A stretch of 64,000 nt of DNA from Myxococcota bacterium (lineage in GTDB: Bacteria > Myxococcota > XYA12-FULL-58-9 > JALHOP01). Below the pieces are notes generated by a model. That model saw nothing but the letters and a program-made list of their open reading frames with translations, was not told the DNA's origin and did no database searches. The position numbers and the translations under genes were made by a program. Where the stretch lies: NCBI GenBank assembly GCA_022842935.1, contig JALHOP010000007.1, forward strand, positions 203,592 to 267,591, written 5' to 3'. Numbering within the stretch: position 1 is the first letter of the stretch; the number at the start of each line of letters is the position of its first letter. Positions 43,846 through 53,210 of this stretch are shown piece by piece.

Positions 43846-45282
43846 CTATTCGATTTCTTTCTCGTCCGCTCCCTCTTTCACATCCGGCACCTTGATTGCG
43901 TCCGGCGAGGTCGGAAGCATGGCCGGGGCGTCCTTTGTGGAGGTCACGATCGCGTGAATCGCTTCCGCAAGCCGGGCATGGTCCTCAGCGGCGTTGCGCT
44001 TGAGCTCGTTCGACATGACTGCGACCAGGTAAATGTAGGGTTTGCCCGCCGCGTTCACGCTGGGGGTCTTGGCGGCGAGGTCGGCGGTCGCCCCTGTGAC
44101 CGCGGCAAGCGCCTCGGGCGGCGGCGGCGTGGTGTCGATCTCGATGAGTGAGTTGAGGACGTTCTGAAGATCGCCCTCGTACTGCACGCGCTCGGTGGTC
44201 TCGGGCTTGAACTTGAAGAGGCTGCCGCTCTTGAAGAAGGCAGCGAAGTTGTCGAGCTTGTGCGTGTGCAGGTAACGAACGCGGCGGCGCGTGAGGTACA
44301 TCATCTTCTTGAGCTCGAGGCTCGACCACTCATCGACCATGCGACCCTGCTCGACGCGGAGCAGCCACTGCACGAGTGAAAGTGCCGTCGCGCTGCTTGT
44401 TTGCGAGCGGATGTATTTGCCCGCGCCCGTCGTGAAGTAGAGGCGCAAGCGGAACACCTCGGGGTCGAGTCCGGCGTCGGACAGCGGTTTGCTAACGACC
44501 TCGAACGAGGCTTGCGTGAGCGCGTCGCGGCCGAGCTGCTTCCACAGGTCAGCGTTGGCCTTGGGGGGAGGGTAGTCCGCGCCCAAGAGTCGCATCAACG
44601 TGGCCTCGCGCCACAACATCGCCGCCGCCGAGTTGTTGCTCGCCGAAAGCGCGCCGTCCATCCACTCCCACAGGCTGAACTTGTCGCCAATCACCACGCG
44701 CCGGCTCGTACTCTTGTCGAGGTTTGCGCCCGTGATGACGGGAAGGTCGTGCGAGTCCTTCATCGCCCAATCGTCGGCGGTGACGATGGTTTCTCGGAGT
44801 AGTTTCTCGCGTGCGGCGATGTCGTTCGGAAAACGCTGTTTGAGTTGTTCGAACATGCCTGACGCAACGAGGACCTTGGCGACGCTGCCCGGCGTGAGAG
44901 GCACCTGCTCGTTGACCGCGGCGTAGCGTGGGCGCGCGGGATCGGTGATGTCGAGAATGGCGACGTCGTACTTGTGCCACGCCCACTGCTTGAGCACTTT
45001 CTCGAGGGCCGGTTGCAGAATGGGATCTTTGGGCGTTGCGCTCGTCAGCTCGAAGTCGCGACCCTGATCGCGCATGCGTAGCTTGATGTTTGCGGAGGGC
45101 CAGCGCGCACCCGGTACGAGCCTGGGCCCTCGGTGCAAACCGTTGAGCGCGTCCTGCTGGAACTTGAGTCGGCGGATACCGGTGCGCGCGTAGTCGTCGA
45201 CTGGATAGGCGCGCGCCGAGGTGGCCCACGCACAAGCGAGCAGCGCAGCACAGAACCACGGCAGGAGGGATGTGAGTTTCAT
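43846..45282 (-). CDS. Exported serine beta-lactamase-fold hydrolase
   Basis: ATG 45282 gives 478 residues with a cleavable signal peptide (MKLTSLLPWFCAALLACAWA...SARA). The catalytic motifs of the penicillin-binding/beta-lactamase fold are visible: TPGSVAKVLV (SxxK), SASNNSAA (SxN) and FFKSGSLF (KSG). This combination, with an open C-terminus rich in Pro/Ala/Asp/Glu, fits a D,D-carboxypeptidase-like or class-A-like periplasmic hydrolase. Compared with class A beta-lactamases (~290 residues) it is long, so a peptidoglycan or ester substrate is more likely than antibiotic resistance. It precedes selO on the minus strand. Confidence 0.8.
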   Translation of the reverse strand: MKLTSLLPWFCAALLACAWATSARAYPVDDYARTGIRRLKFQQDALNGLHRGPRLVPGARWPSANIKLRMRDQGRDFELTSATPKDPILQPALEKVLKQWAWHKYDVAILDITDPARPRYAAVNEQVPLTPGSVAKVLVASGMFEQLKQRFPNDIAAREKLLRETIVTADDWAMKDSHDLPVITGANLDKSTSRRVVIGDKFSLWEWMDGALSASNNSAAAMLWREATLMRLLGADYPPPKANADLWKQLGRDALTQASFEVVSKPLSDAGLDPEVFRLRLYFTTGAGKYIRSQTSSATALSLVQWLLRVEQGRMVDEWSSLELKKMMYLTRRRVRYLHTHKLDNFAAFFKSGSLFKFKPETTERVQYEGDLQNVLNSLIEIDTTPPPPEALAAVTGATADLAAKTPSVNAAGKPYIYLVAVMSNELKRNAAEDHARLAEAIHAIVTSTKDAPAMLPTSPDAIKVPDVKEGADEKEIE

Positions 45283-45463
45283 ATGGAGTTCCCGCAGCTC
45301 CTCATGATGCAAGTATCCTTCGCCCCGGGGCGCAAGTCACGTTCAGCCCCACGCAACCGGTTCGCCGTTGTCACATTGGGGCCCGTATCGAGTCGAGACA
45401 TGCGGTGCTTTTGACAGGTCGCGCGTTGCGCCGTCAGCCGAGCGGCGCGCGCCTTTGCAGCCT

Positions 45464-46804
45464 TCAAACGAAGTGCGCGCCCAAGAGCTCGGGAATACCG
45501 AGGGTCAGCATCGAGCGGTATCCCAGCAGAAACGCCGCCAAGAGCAGCGCCCACGCAAGCCGCTTTGGCGGACGGGTATCGTGTGTCCAGGCAAGCGCGA
45601 TGATCGGGATGATTGCGAAGATGTAACGCCCTTGCGGCTGGAAGTCATAGGTCCACGCGAAGTTCAGCGCCGCTGCGATGACGCCGAATCCGAGTATCAA
45701 CGCCGCCGCCAGCGACAACGGATTGCTCCGCGCCCCCCACAATGCGAGGAGCGCGAGCGTTAGGAAGGCAAGGCCGCGCAGGACATACTCCCACGGCGGA
45801 AACCAGATCGACATGGGTCCGTAGACTCCGAGGAATGTCTTGTAGATGCCCTCTGCCCAGTTCCAGGGCTTGCCGACGACATCGAGGAGCGGCACGCCCT
45901 TCTGCTTGAGCCCGAGACCATTCATTGCGGTACCGTTGTCGATCGAGCTCTGCTTCCACGGCTGCATCGCGTGCGCCTCACGCAAGACGAGCGCACGCCC
46001 CTCCTTATCGAAGCCATTGCGTGCTTCGTCGAACACCAAGACCGAGCCTGCCAAGAGGGCGCCGACGCCGAGTGCCAGCGCCCACCGTTGCATGCGGATC
46101 CGATCCCGGAAAGAGATCAAAGTCCCGTACGCCAAAGCGTACATAAAGAACGGCACATAGTTGCGTTTGCACAGCGCCAACGCTGCGAGCGCGAGCCCCA
46201 GTGTGACGATACCCCAGCGCGAGCATGCCGACTCGATGTAGCGCCGTCCCATGGCGCTGGGGTTTCCGAGCTGCCAAACGACCCAGAACGAAGCGAACAT
46301 GCCGAACGCATCGCCGTTCACGTATGCGAAGACGTACCAAACTTGCGGCGTCGCCAAGATGACGAAGGCGTGCGCAGGGTGCTCGGGACGTTTCACGACC
46401 AGCCAGCCGCAGAGCAGGGCGAAGAGAAGGAGGGCACCGTACCGGCACCCGTCCGAGAAATCGCCGCCGACGGTGGTTACGATGGCGCCCACCTTGCCAT
46501 AGATGAAGTAGACCGCTTCTGGCGGCACCGACAGCGCGTAGGACACGCCATAGGCGGGGTCGAGGTATGGAACGAACGCGTCGTCGGCGCGCGGTGGTAG
46601 CCAATGCTCCTCGAAGTAACGCGCGCTGTTGATGTGGAGAGGCTCATCGGGATGAACGCCGACGCGACTCTTGATGCCAATGATCGCGACACACACGAAG
46701 ACGACGACGAGCATCGCGGCTTCTAGGCTGCGCAATAAACGCCGTGTCACGCCCCGTTCGACGATTTCCGTCACGTCGCCCATCTCGTGGCAGGGCTTTC
46801 GCAT
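45464..46804 (-). CDS. Multi-pass membrane protein, DUF2142/GT-C-like
   Basis: A 446-residue protein with about 10 membrane helices, including MLVVVFVCVAIIGI, YGALLLFALLCGWLVV and AFLTLALLALWGA. After the first helix there is VGVHPDEPLHINSARYFEEH, an extracytoplasmic loop with the HPDE...H pattern. This is typical of GT-C-fold glycosyltransferases and DUF2142 proteins that use lipid-linked sugars. The C-terminal helices contain NFAWTYDFQPQGRYIFAIIP, also a GT-C-like feature. It might add sugars to a surface polymer; no partner gene is nearby. It diverges from the lipoprotein at 46846 with only about 40 bases between them. Confidence 0.72.
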   Translation of the reverse strand: MRKPCHEMGDVTEIVERGVTRRLLRSLEAAMLVVVFVCVAIIGIKSRVGVHPDEPLHINSARYFEEHWLPPRADDAFVPYLDPAYGVSYALSVPPEAVYFIYGKVGAIVTTVGGDFSDGCRYGALLLFALLCGWLVVKRPEHPAHAFVILATPQVWYVFAYVNGDAFGMFASFWVVWQLGNPSAMGRRYIESACSRWGIVTLGLALAALALCKRNYVPFFMYALAYGTLISFRDRIRMQRWALALGVGALLAGSVLVFDEARNGFDKEGRALVLREAHAMQPWKQSSIDNGTAMNGLGLKQKGVPLLDVVGKPWNWAEGIYKTFLGVYGPMSIWFPPWEYVLRGLAFLTLALLALWGARSNPLSLAAALILGFGVIAAALNFAWTYDFQPQGRYIFAIIPIIALAWTHDTRPPKRLAWALLLAAFLLGYRSMLTLGIPELLGAHFV

Positions 46805-46845
46805 GACTGGCGCTTCCCCCGCAAATGAGGTTTAGGGCGGCAGCG

Positions 46846-48180
46846 ATGCGTGGCTCGGTTGCAATCTTCGGTATTTGTATTGCGGTGCTGTCGGCCTGCG
46901 GTGGCGACAGCAACGACGGCTCGGATAACACCTTCAGGCGGGCCCAGGTGCGCGTCGTCCAGGCGGTCATCGACGCACCCGCCCTCGACGTTTACATCGC
47001 GACCTCAGCGCGGCTGCCGGCTTTCCCGAACATCGCGAGTGGCACGGCCACAGGCTACGTCGGTCTCGACCAGGGAACCCCCTATCAGTTCATCGTGCGC
47101 CAGGCCGGGGACCCCGACATCCTCGCCCAGCTCGACCTGACCCTGAGCGAGTCGGAGCGAAGACTCCTCTTCGTGTCCGGAGCGCGCACTCCCGCGGCTG
47201 ACGAGCAACCCATCACCATCACTGCTTTCGACGATGCGCGGGTCGATTTGGGCCCAGGCCTCACCCAGATGCGGGTCGTCAACGCGATCCTCGAAGGCAC
47301 GCCGATCGAGGCCAGGGTGGCTGGCGAGAGTCGCGTGCTCGAAGCCAATGCCGAAGCGGTCCTCGCGGTCGCTGCCAACGAAGCCTTGCCCACCGTTGTC
47401 ACGTGGCCCCCGCCACCGCCTTCAGCCCTGCCACCGGGTACAACCGTCAAGGCGTTTACCACCCCGGCGCTCGCTTCGGCGACGGACGTCATCGTTGCGG
47501 TCATCGGCGCGTCGAATCCAGGCAAAGGCGATGCGCGTGCCTTGCGCCTGCTGAACATCCCGGCCGTTGGCATCAGCAACACGACGGTGACTAGCACCAC
47601 GCAGCCGAACCCCACCGTCATTTTCGTCAACGGTGTGCCTGGCGGGGACGGAGCGCTCGTCGTTGACGGCGGGACGGAACGTACGGTGCCCTTTGCGGCG
47701 GTTTCGCTCCCAACTCAGGTTTCGACCTCACCGCGTCTCACCCTCGACGGCGAAGACGCAACACTCAACGGCGCCCTCGACGCCGGTGCGACTTACCTCG
47801 TGGTCATCGCGCAAGACCCCTCGGGGGGCATCACCATGTTCGCTTACCGCGACACGTTAGCGGACGCCGCTGAGACCCGCATCCGCGCCATCAACGCGAC
47901 CATCGGATCCGGCGCGCGCGACGTCGCCTTGTCACCCGCGCCGGTCCTCGGGAGCGATCTGGTGTTTGGCGCCGCGTCTTCAAGCGGCGGAACAGTGGTC
48001 AACGATCCCGCGGCGGTCACCGCCATTACTGCAACGGCCACCAGTGGAGCGCCGTTCGTTTATCCGACCACCATCGCCGCAGCGACCCGCTATGTGGTGC
48101 TGGTTGGCGACGCCGCGAGCGACTTCGGCGCCGTCGTTATCGCCTCCGATTGGTCGGCGAGCTTCGTCGCCGCCGATTAG
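46846..48180 (+). CDS. DUF4397-domain lipoprotein
   Basis: ATG 46846 gives 444 residues with the lipoprotein signal MRGSVAIFGICIAVLSAC (Cys18); ATG 46825 is also in frame. The mature N-terminus AQVRVVQAVIDAPALDVYI is the DUF4397 signature (RVxHASPDAPxVDVY in other members). Related strands recur at ~150 (TQMRVVNAILEGTPIEARV), ~235 and ~350 (TRIRAINATIGSGARDVAL), so the protein has several DUF4397-like Ig-type repeats. It is probably a surface or periplasmic structural protein. A Pro-rich spacer (WPPPPPSALPPG) separates two of the repeats. Confidence 0.8.
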   Translation: MRGSVAIFGICIAVLSACGGDSNDGSDNTFRRAQVRVVQAVIDAPALDVYIATSARLPAFPNIASGTATGYVGLDQGTPYQFIVRQAGDPDILAQLDLTLSESERRLLFVSGARTPAADEQPITITAFDDARVDLGPGLTQMRVVNAILEGTPIEARVAGESRVLEANAEAVLAVAANEALPTVVTWPPPPPSALPPGTTVKAFTTPALASATDVIVAVIGASNPGKGDARALRLLNIPAVGISNTTVTSTTQPNPTVIFVNGVPGGDGALVVDGGTERTVPFAAVSLPTQVSTSPRLTLDGEDATLNGALDAGATYLVVIAQDPSGGITMFAYRDTLADAAETRIRAINATIGSGARDVALSPAPVLGSDLVFGAASSSGGTVVNDPAAVTAITATATSGAPFVYPTTIAAATRYVVLVGDAASDFGAVVIASDWSASFVAAD

Positions 48181-48333
48181 AGATAGCTGTTGCGCGCGTG
48201 CCTCGCGCGGCACACCGACATCGTGGCGCATTGCGCAACTCCCTCGCACCAGAGCCGAAACTAGGCCCGCTGTGTTGCATGGGCTGCAACGCGGCATGGG
48301 CTACGGGCTGCAGAAAAAACTTGGGAGCATGGA

Positions 48334-48663
48334 ATGTCCAGCGTTCGTTGTGAAGGTGTGCAAGTTGGTTTGGGTATCGATGTTCGTTTCGGCACGTGCC
48401 GCGATGAGCAAGGGAATACCTTCCTCGATGTCGGTGCCGGTATCGGTCCGAACGGCGGTCTCTACTACTTCCGTAACGAGACCCCTGTTCAGCGTGACGG
48501 CTTCAACGTCGAAGGTCGCCTCTACGGCGGACTCGGCGTCGCCGGCTCGGCTTCGACTCTGCGCGGCGAGCGTGGCTACGGCCTCGGTCTCGGCGCTACG
48601 GTCGGCATTCGCGCGCTGATCCCGACGGGCAATTCGGGCGTGAACACGCGTCGGTCGCAGTAG
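48334..48663 (+). CDS. Small hypothetical Gly-rich protein
   Basis: ATG 48334 follows GGGAGC at a good distance. The 109-residue product has no signal peptide and reads as short glycine-rich strands: VGLGIDVRFGTCRDEQGN, VGAGIGPNGGLYYF, RLYGGLGVAGSA and GYGLGLGATVGIR. This looks like a small beta-barrel or beta-sandwich. No family is known to me. It is monocistronic and ends just before a strong hairpin. Confidence 0.6.
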   Translation: MSSVRCEGVQVGLGIDVRFGTCRDEQGNTFLDVGAGIGPNGGLYYFRNETPVQRDGFNVEGRLYGGLGVAGSASTLRGERGYGLGLGATVGIRALIPTGNSGVNTRRSQ

Positions 48664-48676
48664 TTTCGAGCGAGCG

Positions 48677-48711
48677 AAAGGGAGGCCGGCGTGAACCGCC
48701 GGTCTCCCTTT
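48677..48711. terminator. Bidirectional intrinsic terminator
   Basis: A long hairpin with arms AAAGGGAG...CCGGC and GCCGG...CTCCCTTT, loop about 7 bases, lies between the convergent genes ending at 48663 (+) and 48741 (-). The A-tract on one side and T-tract on the other let it act in both directions. Confidence 0.85.
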
Positions 48712-48740
48712 ACGCGTTTTGTCCGCGCACTTCGCCCCTA

Positions 48741-49208
48741 CTACTCGACGAGGGTGCTGTAGATCTCACTCGCCTTTTCACCCGGCGCGGGCGGTCGGTA
48801 TTCGTTGGAGTGTTTCACCAGAACCCGATCCGCGGTGAACACCTGTCCGTCATAACGTCCCTCGACGACGACGCCCATGCCTTCGCGGAACATTTGCGGC
48901 GGCGCCCCGGTGGCGTGCACGACGACCGAGGGGCCCACCGCCTCGGGTGCGATGCCCACCGCGAAGTCGAGCTTCAGGGTCGAGGCGTCCCACTTCACCG
49001 ATCCGTTTTTGACGACGCCGCCCAAGCGGACGGTGGCGCCGTATGCCTTCTCGCCGCGGTCGAGCAGCTCTTGCGCGTTCCAGTAGTATACGAGGTTCTG
49101 CTCGAGGCCGCCGAGCGCGATGAACGAAAGAGCGCCACCCGCCACGAGCACGGCGACGAGCGCGACGAGCCGTTTCTTGCCCGCGTTGGTCATTTGCTTC
49201 TCCGCCAT
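48741..49208 (-). CDS. ccmE: Cytochrome c maturation protein CcmE
   Basis: ATG 49208 gives 155 residues. One N-terminal membrane anchor (RLVALVAVLVAGGALSFIAL) is followed by a periplasmic OB-fold: ATVRLGGVVKNGSVKWDA, GVVVEGRYDGQVFTADRVLV. The haem-binding His is in LVKHSNEYRPP. CcmE holds haem covalently and passes it to apocytochrome c. The start lies inside ccmD (20-base overlap), and it is the last gene of the ccmA-ccmB-ccmC-ccmD-ccmE operon. Confidence 0.93.
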   Translation of the reverse strand: MAEKQMTNAGKKRLVALVAVLVAGGALSFIALGGLEQNLVYYWNAQELLDRGEKAYGATVRLGGVVKNGSVKWDASTLKLDFAVGIAPEAVGPSVVVHATGAPPQMFREGMGVVVEGRYDGQVFTADRVLVKHSNEYRPPAPGEKASEIYSTLVE

Positions 49209-49288
49209 AGCGACACGGCGTAGCCGCCTGCCGCGAGCCAGGCGAACCCATAGGCCGCCCAAACGAATTCCCAGTGGGCCTCAATCAT
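49190..49288 (-). CDS. ccmD: CcmD, small haem-exporter subunit
   Basis: A 32-residue protein from ATG 49288 that overlaps the ccmC stop (ATGA) and the ccmE start. Sequence features HWEFVWAAYGFAWLAAGG, YAVSL and a basic end (WRRSK) match CcmD: one membrane helix that begins with an aromatic WEFVWAAYG motif and ends with positive charges. It links CcmABC to CcmE. It is short enough to be missed by gene callers that use a length cut-off. Confidence 0.88.
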   Translation of the reverse strand: MIEAHWEFVWAAYGFAWLAAGGYAVSLWRRSK

Positions 49289-49977
49289 GAGCTCATCCGC
49301 AGCACGGCCTTGGGCTCGCCCGTCGGTGTGCTCTGTTCACGGTCTTGCTCGGCGCGGCCGATACGGTAACGCGTCCACAAGAGCGCGAGGAACACGAGGA
49401 ACCACGCCGTGATATTGATGCGCAATGGACCCGCCATGCGTGGGTCGACGGTGCTCGGGTTCGACTGCATCTGGTGCAGGCTGTTCCACCACTTCACCGA
49501 GAAGTAGACGATCGGCACATCGACCGAAATGATGATGGCCGTGACAGCGCTCCAGGTCGCGCGCTTGTCTGGATCGTCTACGAAGCGGCGCAGTGCGAGA
49601 TAGCCGATGAAGGCGATCCACAAGATGGCGACGCTTGTGAGTCGCGGGTCCCAGGTCCACCAGACGCCCCAGGTCGGGCGCCCGAAGATGCTCCCCGTCA
49701 CCAGGCACAACGTCGAGAATAGGACCGAGACTTCGGCACCTGCCTCGGCGAGCGCGTCGGCTGCCCGAGTGCTCTTCATGAGATACGCAAGGCTTGCGAT
49801 ACACACGACCGTTGGTGCGAGTAGCGACATCATGGCCGTCGGCACGTGCACGTACATGATGCGATAGACCTCGCCCATCATCCGCTCTGCCGGTGCCACC
49901 GCGAGGCCCTGATAGGCGCCCCAGACGACCAGCACGAGGGCTACGATGGGAAGGCCGATGTTCAAGGCGCGTTTCAT
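49285..49977 (-). CDS. ccmC: CcmC, haem-handling membrane protein
   Basis: A 230-residue protein with six membrane helices. The WWD signature RPTWGVWWTWDPRLTS is intact, and flanking His residues are in IMYVHVPTAMMS and NSLHQMQSN. CcmC loads haem onto CcmE. The ATG at 49977 follows directly after the ccmB stop (TGAATG), and the gene ends in an ATGA overlap with ccmD. Confidence 0.94.
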   Translation of the reverse strand: MKRALNIGLPIVALVLVVWGAYQGLAVAPAERMMGEVYRIMYVHVPTAMMSLLAPTVVCIASLAYLMKSTRAADALAEAGAEVSVLFSTLCLVTGSIFGRPTWGVWWTWDPRLTSVAILWIAFIGYLALRRFVDDPDKRATWSAVTAIIISVDVPIVYFSVKWWNSLHQMQSNPSTVDPRMAGPLRINITAWFLVFLALLWTRYRIGRAEQDREQSTPTGEPKAVLRMSS

Positions 49978-50655
49978 TCAGTCCTCGATGACTCGACCGT
50001 ACATGAGTGTACACAAGATCCAGTAGAGCGCGTCGAACACGGCAAGCAAAAGAAGCCAGCTGCCCGTCTGGTCCATGGGATCGCCTTGCATGATCAGGCT
50101 GCTCGCGCGGACCGAGGCGAGGAGTCCAGGTACCAGAACCGGAAACAAAAGTAGCGGCAGCAAAACGTCGCGGGCGCGAATTTGCACGGCGATGGTCGCG
50201 TACAGCGTTCCAGGAGCTGCGATGGCGAGGGTGCCAAGGGCGACGACGCCAACCAGGCGAGGGAAACCAAGCTTCACCTCGGCCCCATAGAGACCCACCG
50301 CGACTGGGACGAGGACGACGCCGAGGAGGAAACAAAATAGCGCGTTGGTGAGCGCCTTGGACACGAAGAGCGCGCGCGCGTCGACCGCCATGGCGCGCAG
50401 GGCTTCCAGGCTGTCGTTCTCCAGCTCGATACGCAGGGACTCCCCGAGCAAGAGGACGCTCGACAGGAGCAGAGCGAGCCACAGATAGCCCGGTGCGTTG
50501 GCCGCTTGCAGAGCCTGCGCCGGACCCGCGGCGAACGAGAACAGCAGCAGCGTCAGCAGGGCGAAAAAGAGAGTCGCGTTGATACGCGCGCGGCTGCGCC
50601 ACTCAAGGCGCAGATCTTTCGCAACCAGGGTCAGGACCTCGCCCACGAAGGTCAC
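49978..50655 (-). CDS. ccmB: CcmB, ABC-transporter membrane subunit
   Basis: A 225-residue protein with six hydrophobic segments (for example LWLALLLSSVLLLGESL). The N-terminal EVLTLVAKDLRLEWRSRARI, preceding a membrane helix, is typical of CcmB. It pairs with the ATPase CcmA to form the CcmABCD complex that releases holo-CcmE. The start overlaps ccmA by 4 bases. Confidence 0.92.
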   Translation of the reverse strand: MTFVGEVLTLVAKDLRLEWRSRARINATLFFALLTLLLFSFAAGPAQALQAANAPGYLWLALLLSSVLLLGESLRIELENDSLEALRAMAVDARALFVSKALTNALFCFLLGVVLVPVAVGLYGAEVKLGFPRLVGVVALGTLAIAAPGTLYATIAVQIRARDVLLPLLLFPVLVPGLLASVRASSLIMQGDPMDQTGSWLLLLAVFDALYWILCTLMYGRVIED

Positions 50656-51299
50656 GCGGCCACCTTCGTCAGGGATTCGGCCGTGCCCTGTGCAAGCGTG
50701 AGGTGCGCATCGGCGAGCGCCTTGCCCCTGTCGATGTCGTGGGTGGCCAGGATGACGAGCGAGCCCGCCCCGCGCAGCTCGCGGACGACCTCCTCCATGA
50801 GCTCGACACCGCCGGGGTCGAGCTGTGTGAACGGCTCGTCGAGCAAAGCGATTTGGGGGCGCTGCAGGAGCAACTTGGCAACGCTCACGCGCCGTTTCTG
50901 TCCTGCGGACATCGTGCGGACCAGTTGCGATCTGCGATCGGCCAGGCCGACGCGTGCGAGGAGTCCGTCGACCGCTTGGGGGTCGCCGCCGGTGAGTCGG
51001 GCCACCAGGAGGAGGTTTTCGCGCGCCGTCAGGTCGAAATAGAGGTGTGCTTGGTGTGTAATGAGACCCAGTCGGCGTCGAACAGATTTGAGGTTATCCA
51101 AGGCTCGAACGCCGAAGAGCTCGACTTCGCCGGAGGTGGGGCGCTGCAAGGTCGCGATGATTTTGAGCAGCGTGGTCTTGCCGGCGCCGTTGTCACCCGT
51201 CAGCAGGACCACGGCGGAGCGGTCGAGCTCGAGTGACACACGCGCCACGGCCCAGCGGCCACCATAACGCTTGGAGACATCGACGAGGCGAACGAACAC
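50652..51299 (-). CDS. ccmA: CcmA, ABC-transporter ATPase of cytochrome c maturation
   Basis: A 215-residue ATPase. Walker A is LTGDNGAGKTTLLK, the signature is MSAGQKRRV, Walker B is IALLDEPF, and the switch His is in LATHDID. Its position as first gene before ccmB, with a 4-base overlap, and its small size identify it as CcmA. The operon promoter must lie between 51300 and the divergent kinase gene at 51540. Confidence 0.93.
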   Translation of the reverse strand: MFVRLVDVSKRYGGRWAVARVSLELDRSAVVLLTGDNGAGKTTLLKIIATLQRPTSGEVELFGVRALDNLKSVRRRLGLITHQAHLYFDLTARENLLLVARLTGGDPQAVDGLLARVGLADRRSQLVRTMSAGQKRRVSVAKLLLQRPQIALLDEPFTQLDPGGVELMEEVVRELRGAGSLVILATHDIDRGKALADAHLTLAQGTAESLTKVAA

Positions 51300-51539
51300 C
51301 GCGGCAAGCTAACCCGGTCCAGGCGACCAAACCAAGGATTGGGCGGCGCATGGCTCCGGTGCCACGACTGCTCCTCGTTTCGGCGACGGGAGCAAAGTGC
51401 CCGGCCATTTTATTAATGGCAGTCGCGCCCTGGACTTGGACGATGTTTGTCGCAAGGGGTATGATGTCAGCCGGGGATCTCGCTGCCACCTTCGACCGTC
51501 ACGTCCGTGGCGGGGGCGGCGAGAGCGTGCAATCGAGTC

Positions 51540-53117
51540 ATGAGAACCTGTCCGCAATGCGGCAAACAATTCGCTGACGGCGTCGCCTATTGCGAAGGTG
51601 ATGGCACTCGCTTGTCGACGCTCGATTCGAGCGACAGTCCGCAGAACCCGAACATCGGCCGCGTCCTTGGGTCCTACCGGCTGCTGCAGTTGCTCGGCGA
51701 GGGCGGCATGGGCCAGGTCTACCTCGGCGAGCACACGCGTCTTGGCCGCAAGGTGGCTCTCAAGCTCCTACGCCCGGAGTATGCGCGCCACACCAAGGCA
51801 GTGCAGCGTTTCTTCGGCGAGGCGCGCGCCGTCAATCAGATCAGCCACGACAACATCGTCGAGATCACGGACTTCATCGAGAACGAAGTCGACGCCGAAG
51901 GTAAGCCCGCCGAAAAGTACTACATCATGGAGCTCCTGAAGGGTCGCTCGCTGGGCGACGTTCAGAAGACCGAGGGGATTATTCCGCTACAGCGGACGCT
52001 CCCGATCATGCTCCAGGTCTGTAGCGCCCTCGCGGCGGTTCACGAGGCGGGTATTGTCCACCGTGACCTCAAGCCCGACAACATCTTCCTCATCGAGAAA
52101 GCCGGCAAGACGGATTTCGTGAAGCTACTCGACTTCGGGGTCGCGAAGTTCACGGACCTCTCGGCGAGCCAGCAGATGGGCCGGACCGGTGTTGGCGCGC
52201 TCGTCGGTACGCCCGAATACATGTCGCCCGAACAAATGAGCGGCAAGACCGTCGACCATCGCTCGGACATCTACGCGCTCGGTATCATCCTTTACGAGGT
52301 CGTGACGGGTCGCCAGCCGTTCACCGCGAAGTCGCTGGGTGAGATGGCCATCAAACACCTTACGGTAACGCCACCCAAGCCCTCGAAGCTCAAGGACCTT
52401 CCGCACATGCCCTCGCGTGAGCTCGAGCAGCTCATCATGCAGTGCTTGCAGAAGGATCCTCTGAAGCGGCCGCAAAACGTGGGCGAGATCAACGAGCGCT
52501 TGGCGCCGATCGCCGCCGAGATCGCGGCGGCGGTCCCCGGAGCTGAGTCGCCGGTGCGCAGAGCGCGGAACACACGTTACGCGATCGCGGCGGGTCTTGC
52601 GCTCGTGGTCGCCGCGGGCGCCGGAGTCGTTACATTGCGGTCTTCGCGAGGTCAGGCTCAGGGCGACGCGCAACCTTCGCAGGAGCTGGCCGCGGCACCG
52701 TCCGCGCAGCCGCAGGTGACCGATACCCTACCGCCGCCCGACAAGGCCGAACCGCCCCCGGCCGACAACGCTCTGGCCCTCGAAGCGCTGCCAGCGCCCC
52801 CGCCATCGGTGCCCAAGGTTCAGATCCACCTCGATTCGACACCCTCCGGAGCCGAGGTCTATCGCGATGGCGTCGAAGCGCCGCTGGGGGTGACGCCGTT
52901 CATCTTGAGCGCCGAGCGCTCCGAAGTCTCACAGGTCCTCGAGTTCCGCCGCAGCGGTTACCGCTCGAGTCGTGAGACCGTCGCGTTCAATAGCGACCAC
53001 CATGTCAGCACGACGCTCGCGAAGCTCGACTCCGGAAAGCCCCGCCGGAAACCCGAGGATGGCAAGCCGGAGTCCGATCCGTCGAGCCGCGGAACCATCG
53101 ACCCCTTTGCTGACTGA
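51540..53117 (+). CDS. Zinc-ribbon eukaryote-like Ser/Thr protein kinase with PEGA domain
   Basis: ATG 51540 gives 525 residues. Residues 4-18 hold CPQCGKQFADGVAYC, a zinc-ribbon. The kinase domain spans ~40-305: LGEGGMGQVYLGE (P-loop), VALKLLRPE (ATP Lys), IVHRDLKPDNIF (catalytic loop), LLDFGVAKF (metal site) and GTPEYMSPEQ (activation segment end). One membrane helix (~345-368, YAIAAGLALVVAAGAGVV) is followed by a Pro/Ala-rich stretch. A PEGA domain lies at ~430-500 (VQIHLDSTPSGAEVYRDGV), outside the membrane. This layout is common in Myxococcota signalling kinases. The TPR gene starts 93 bases downstream, and an FHA protein is encoded 5 kb away, so both may belong to the same phospho-signalling locus. 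Confidence 0.93.
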   Translation: MRTCPQCGKQFADGVAYCEGDGTRLSTLDSSDSPQNPNIGRVLGSYRLLQLLGEGGMGQVYLGEHTRLGRKVALKLLRPEYARHTKAVQRFFGEARAVNQISHDNIVEITDFIENEVDAEGKPAEKYYIMELLKGRSLGDVQKTEGIIPLQRTLPIMLQVCSALAAVHEAGIVHRDLKPDNIFLIEKAGKTDFVKLLDFGVAKFTDLSASQQMGRTGVGALVGTPEYMSPEQMSGKTVDHRSDIYALGIILYEVVTGRQPFTAKSLGEMAIKHLTVTPPKPSKLKDLPHMPSRELEQLIMQCLQKDPLKRPQNVGEINERLAPIAAEIAAAVPGAESPVRRARNTRYAIAAGLALVVAAGAGVVTLRSSRGQAQGDAQPSQELAAAPSAQPQVTDTLPPPDKAEPPPADNALALEALPAPPPSVPKVQIHLDSTPSGAEVYRDGVEAPLGVTPFILSAERSEVSQVLEFRRSGYRSSRETVAFNSDHHVSTTLAKLDSGKPRRKPEDGKPESDPSSRGTIDPFAD

Positions 53118-53210
53118 CATTCGCGGCGCGGCCGCTAGTCTTTGCTGCGTCCCCTGTGGCGCTTGAACGGTAGTTTGACGATGTGCGATCCGGGTGGGAG
53201 AGTTCTGCGG

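Noticed and set aside
49337-50602. Long minus-strand open frame of 421 codons across ccmB/ccmC
   Set aside because: It is an out-of-frame shadow in high-GC DNA, rich in Arg/Pro/Ala, while ccmB and ccmC are certain in other frames.
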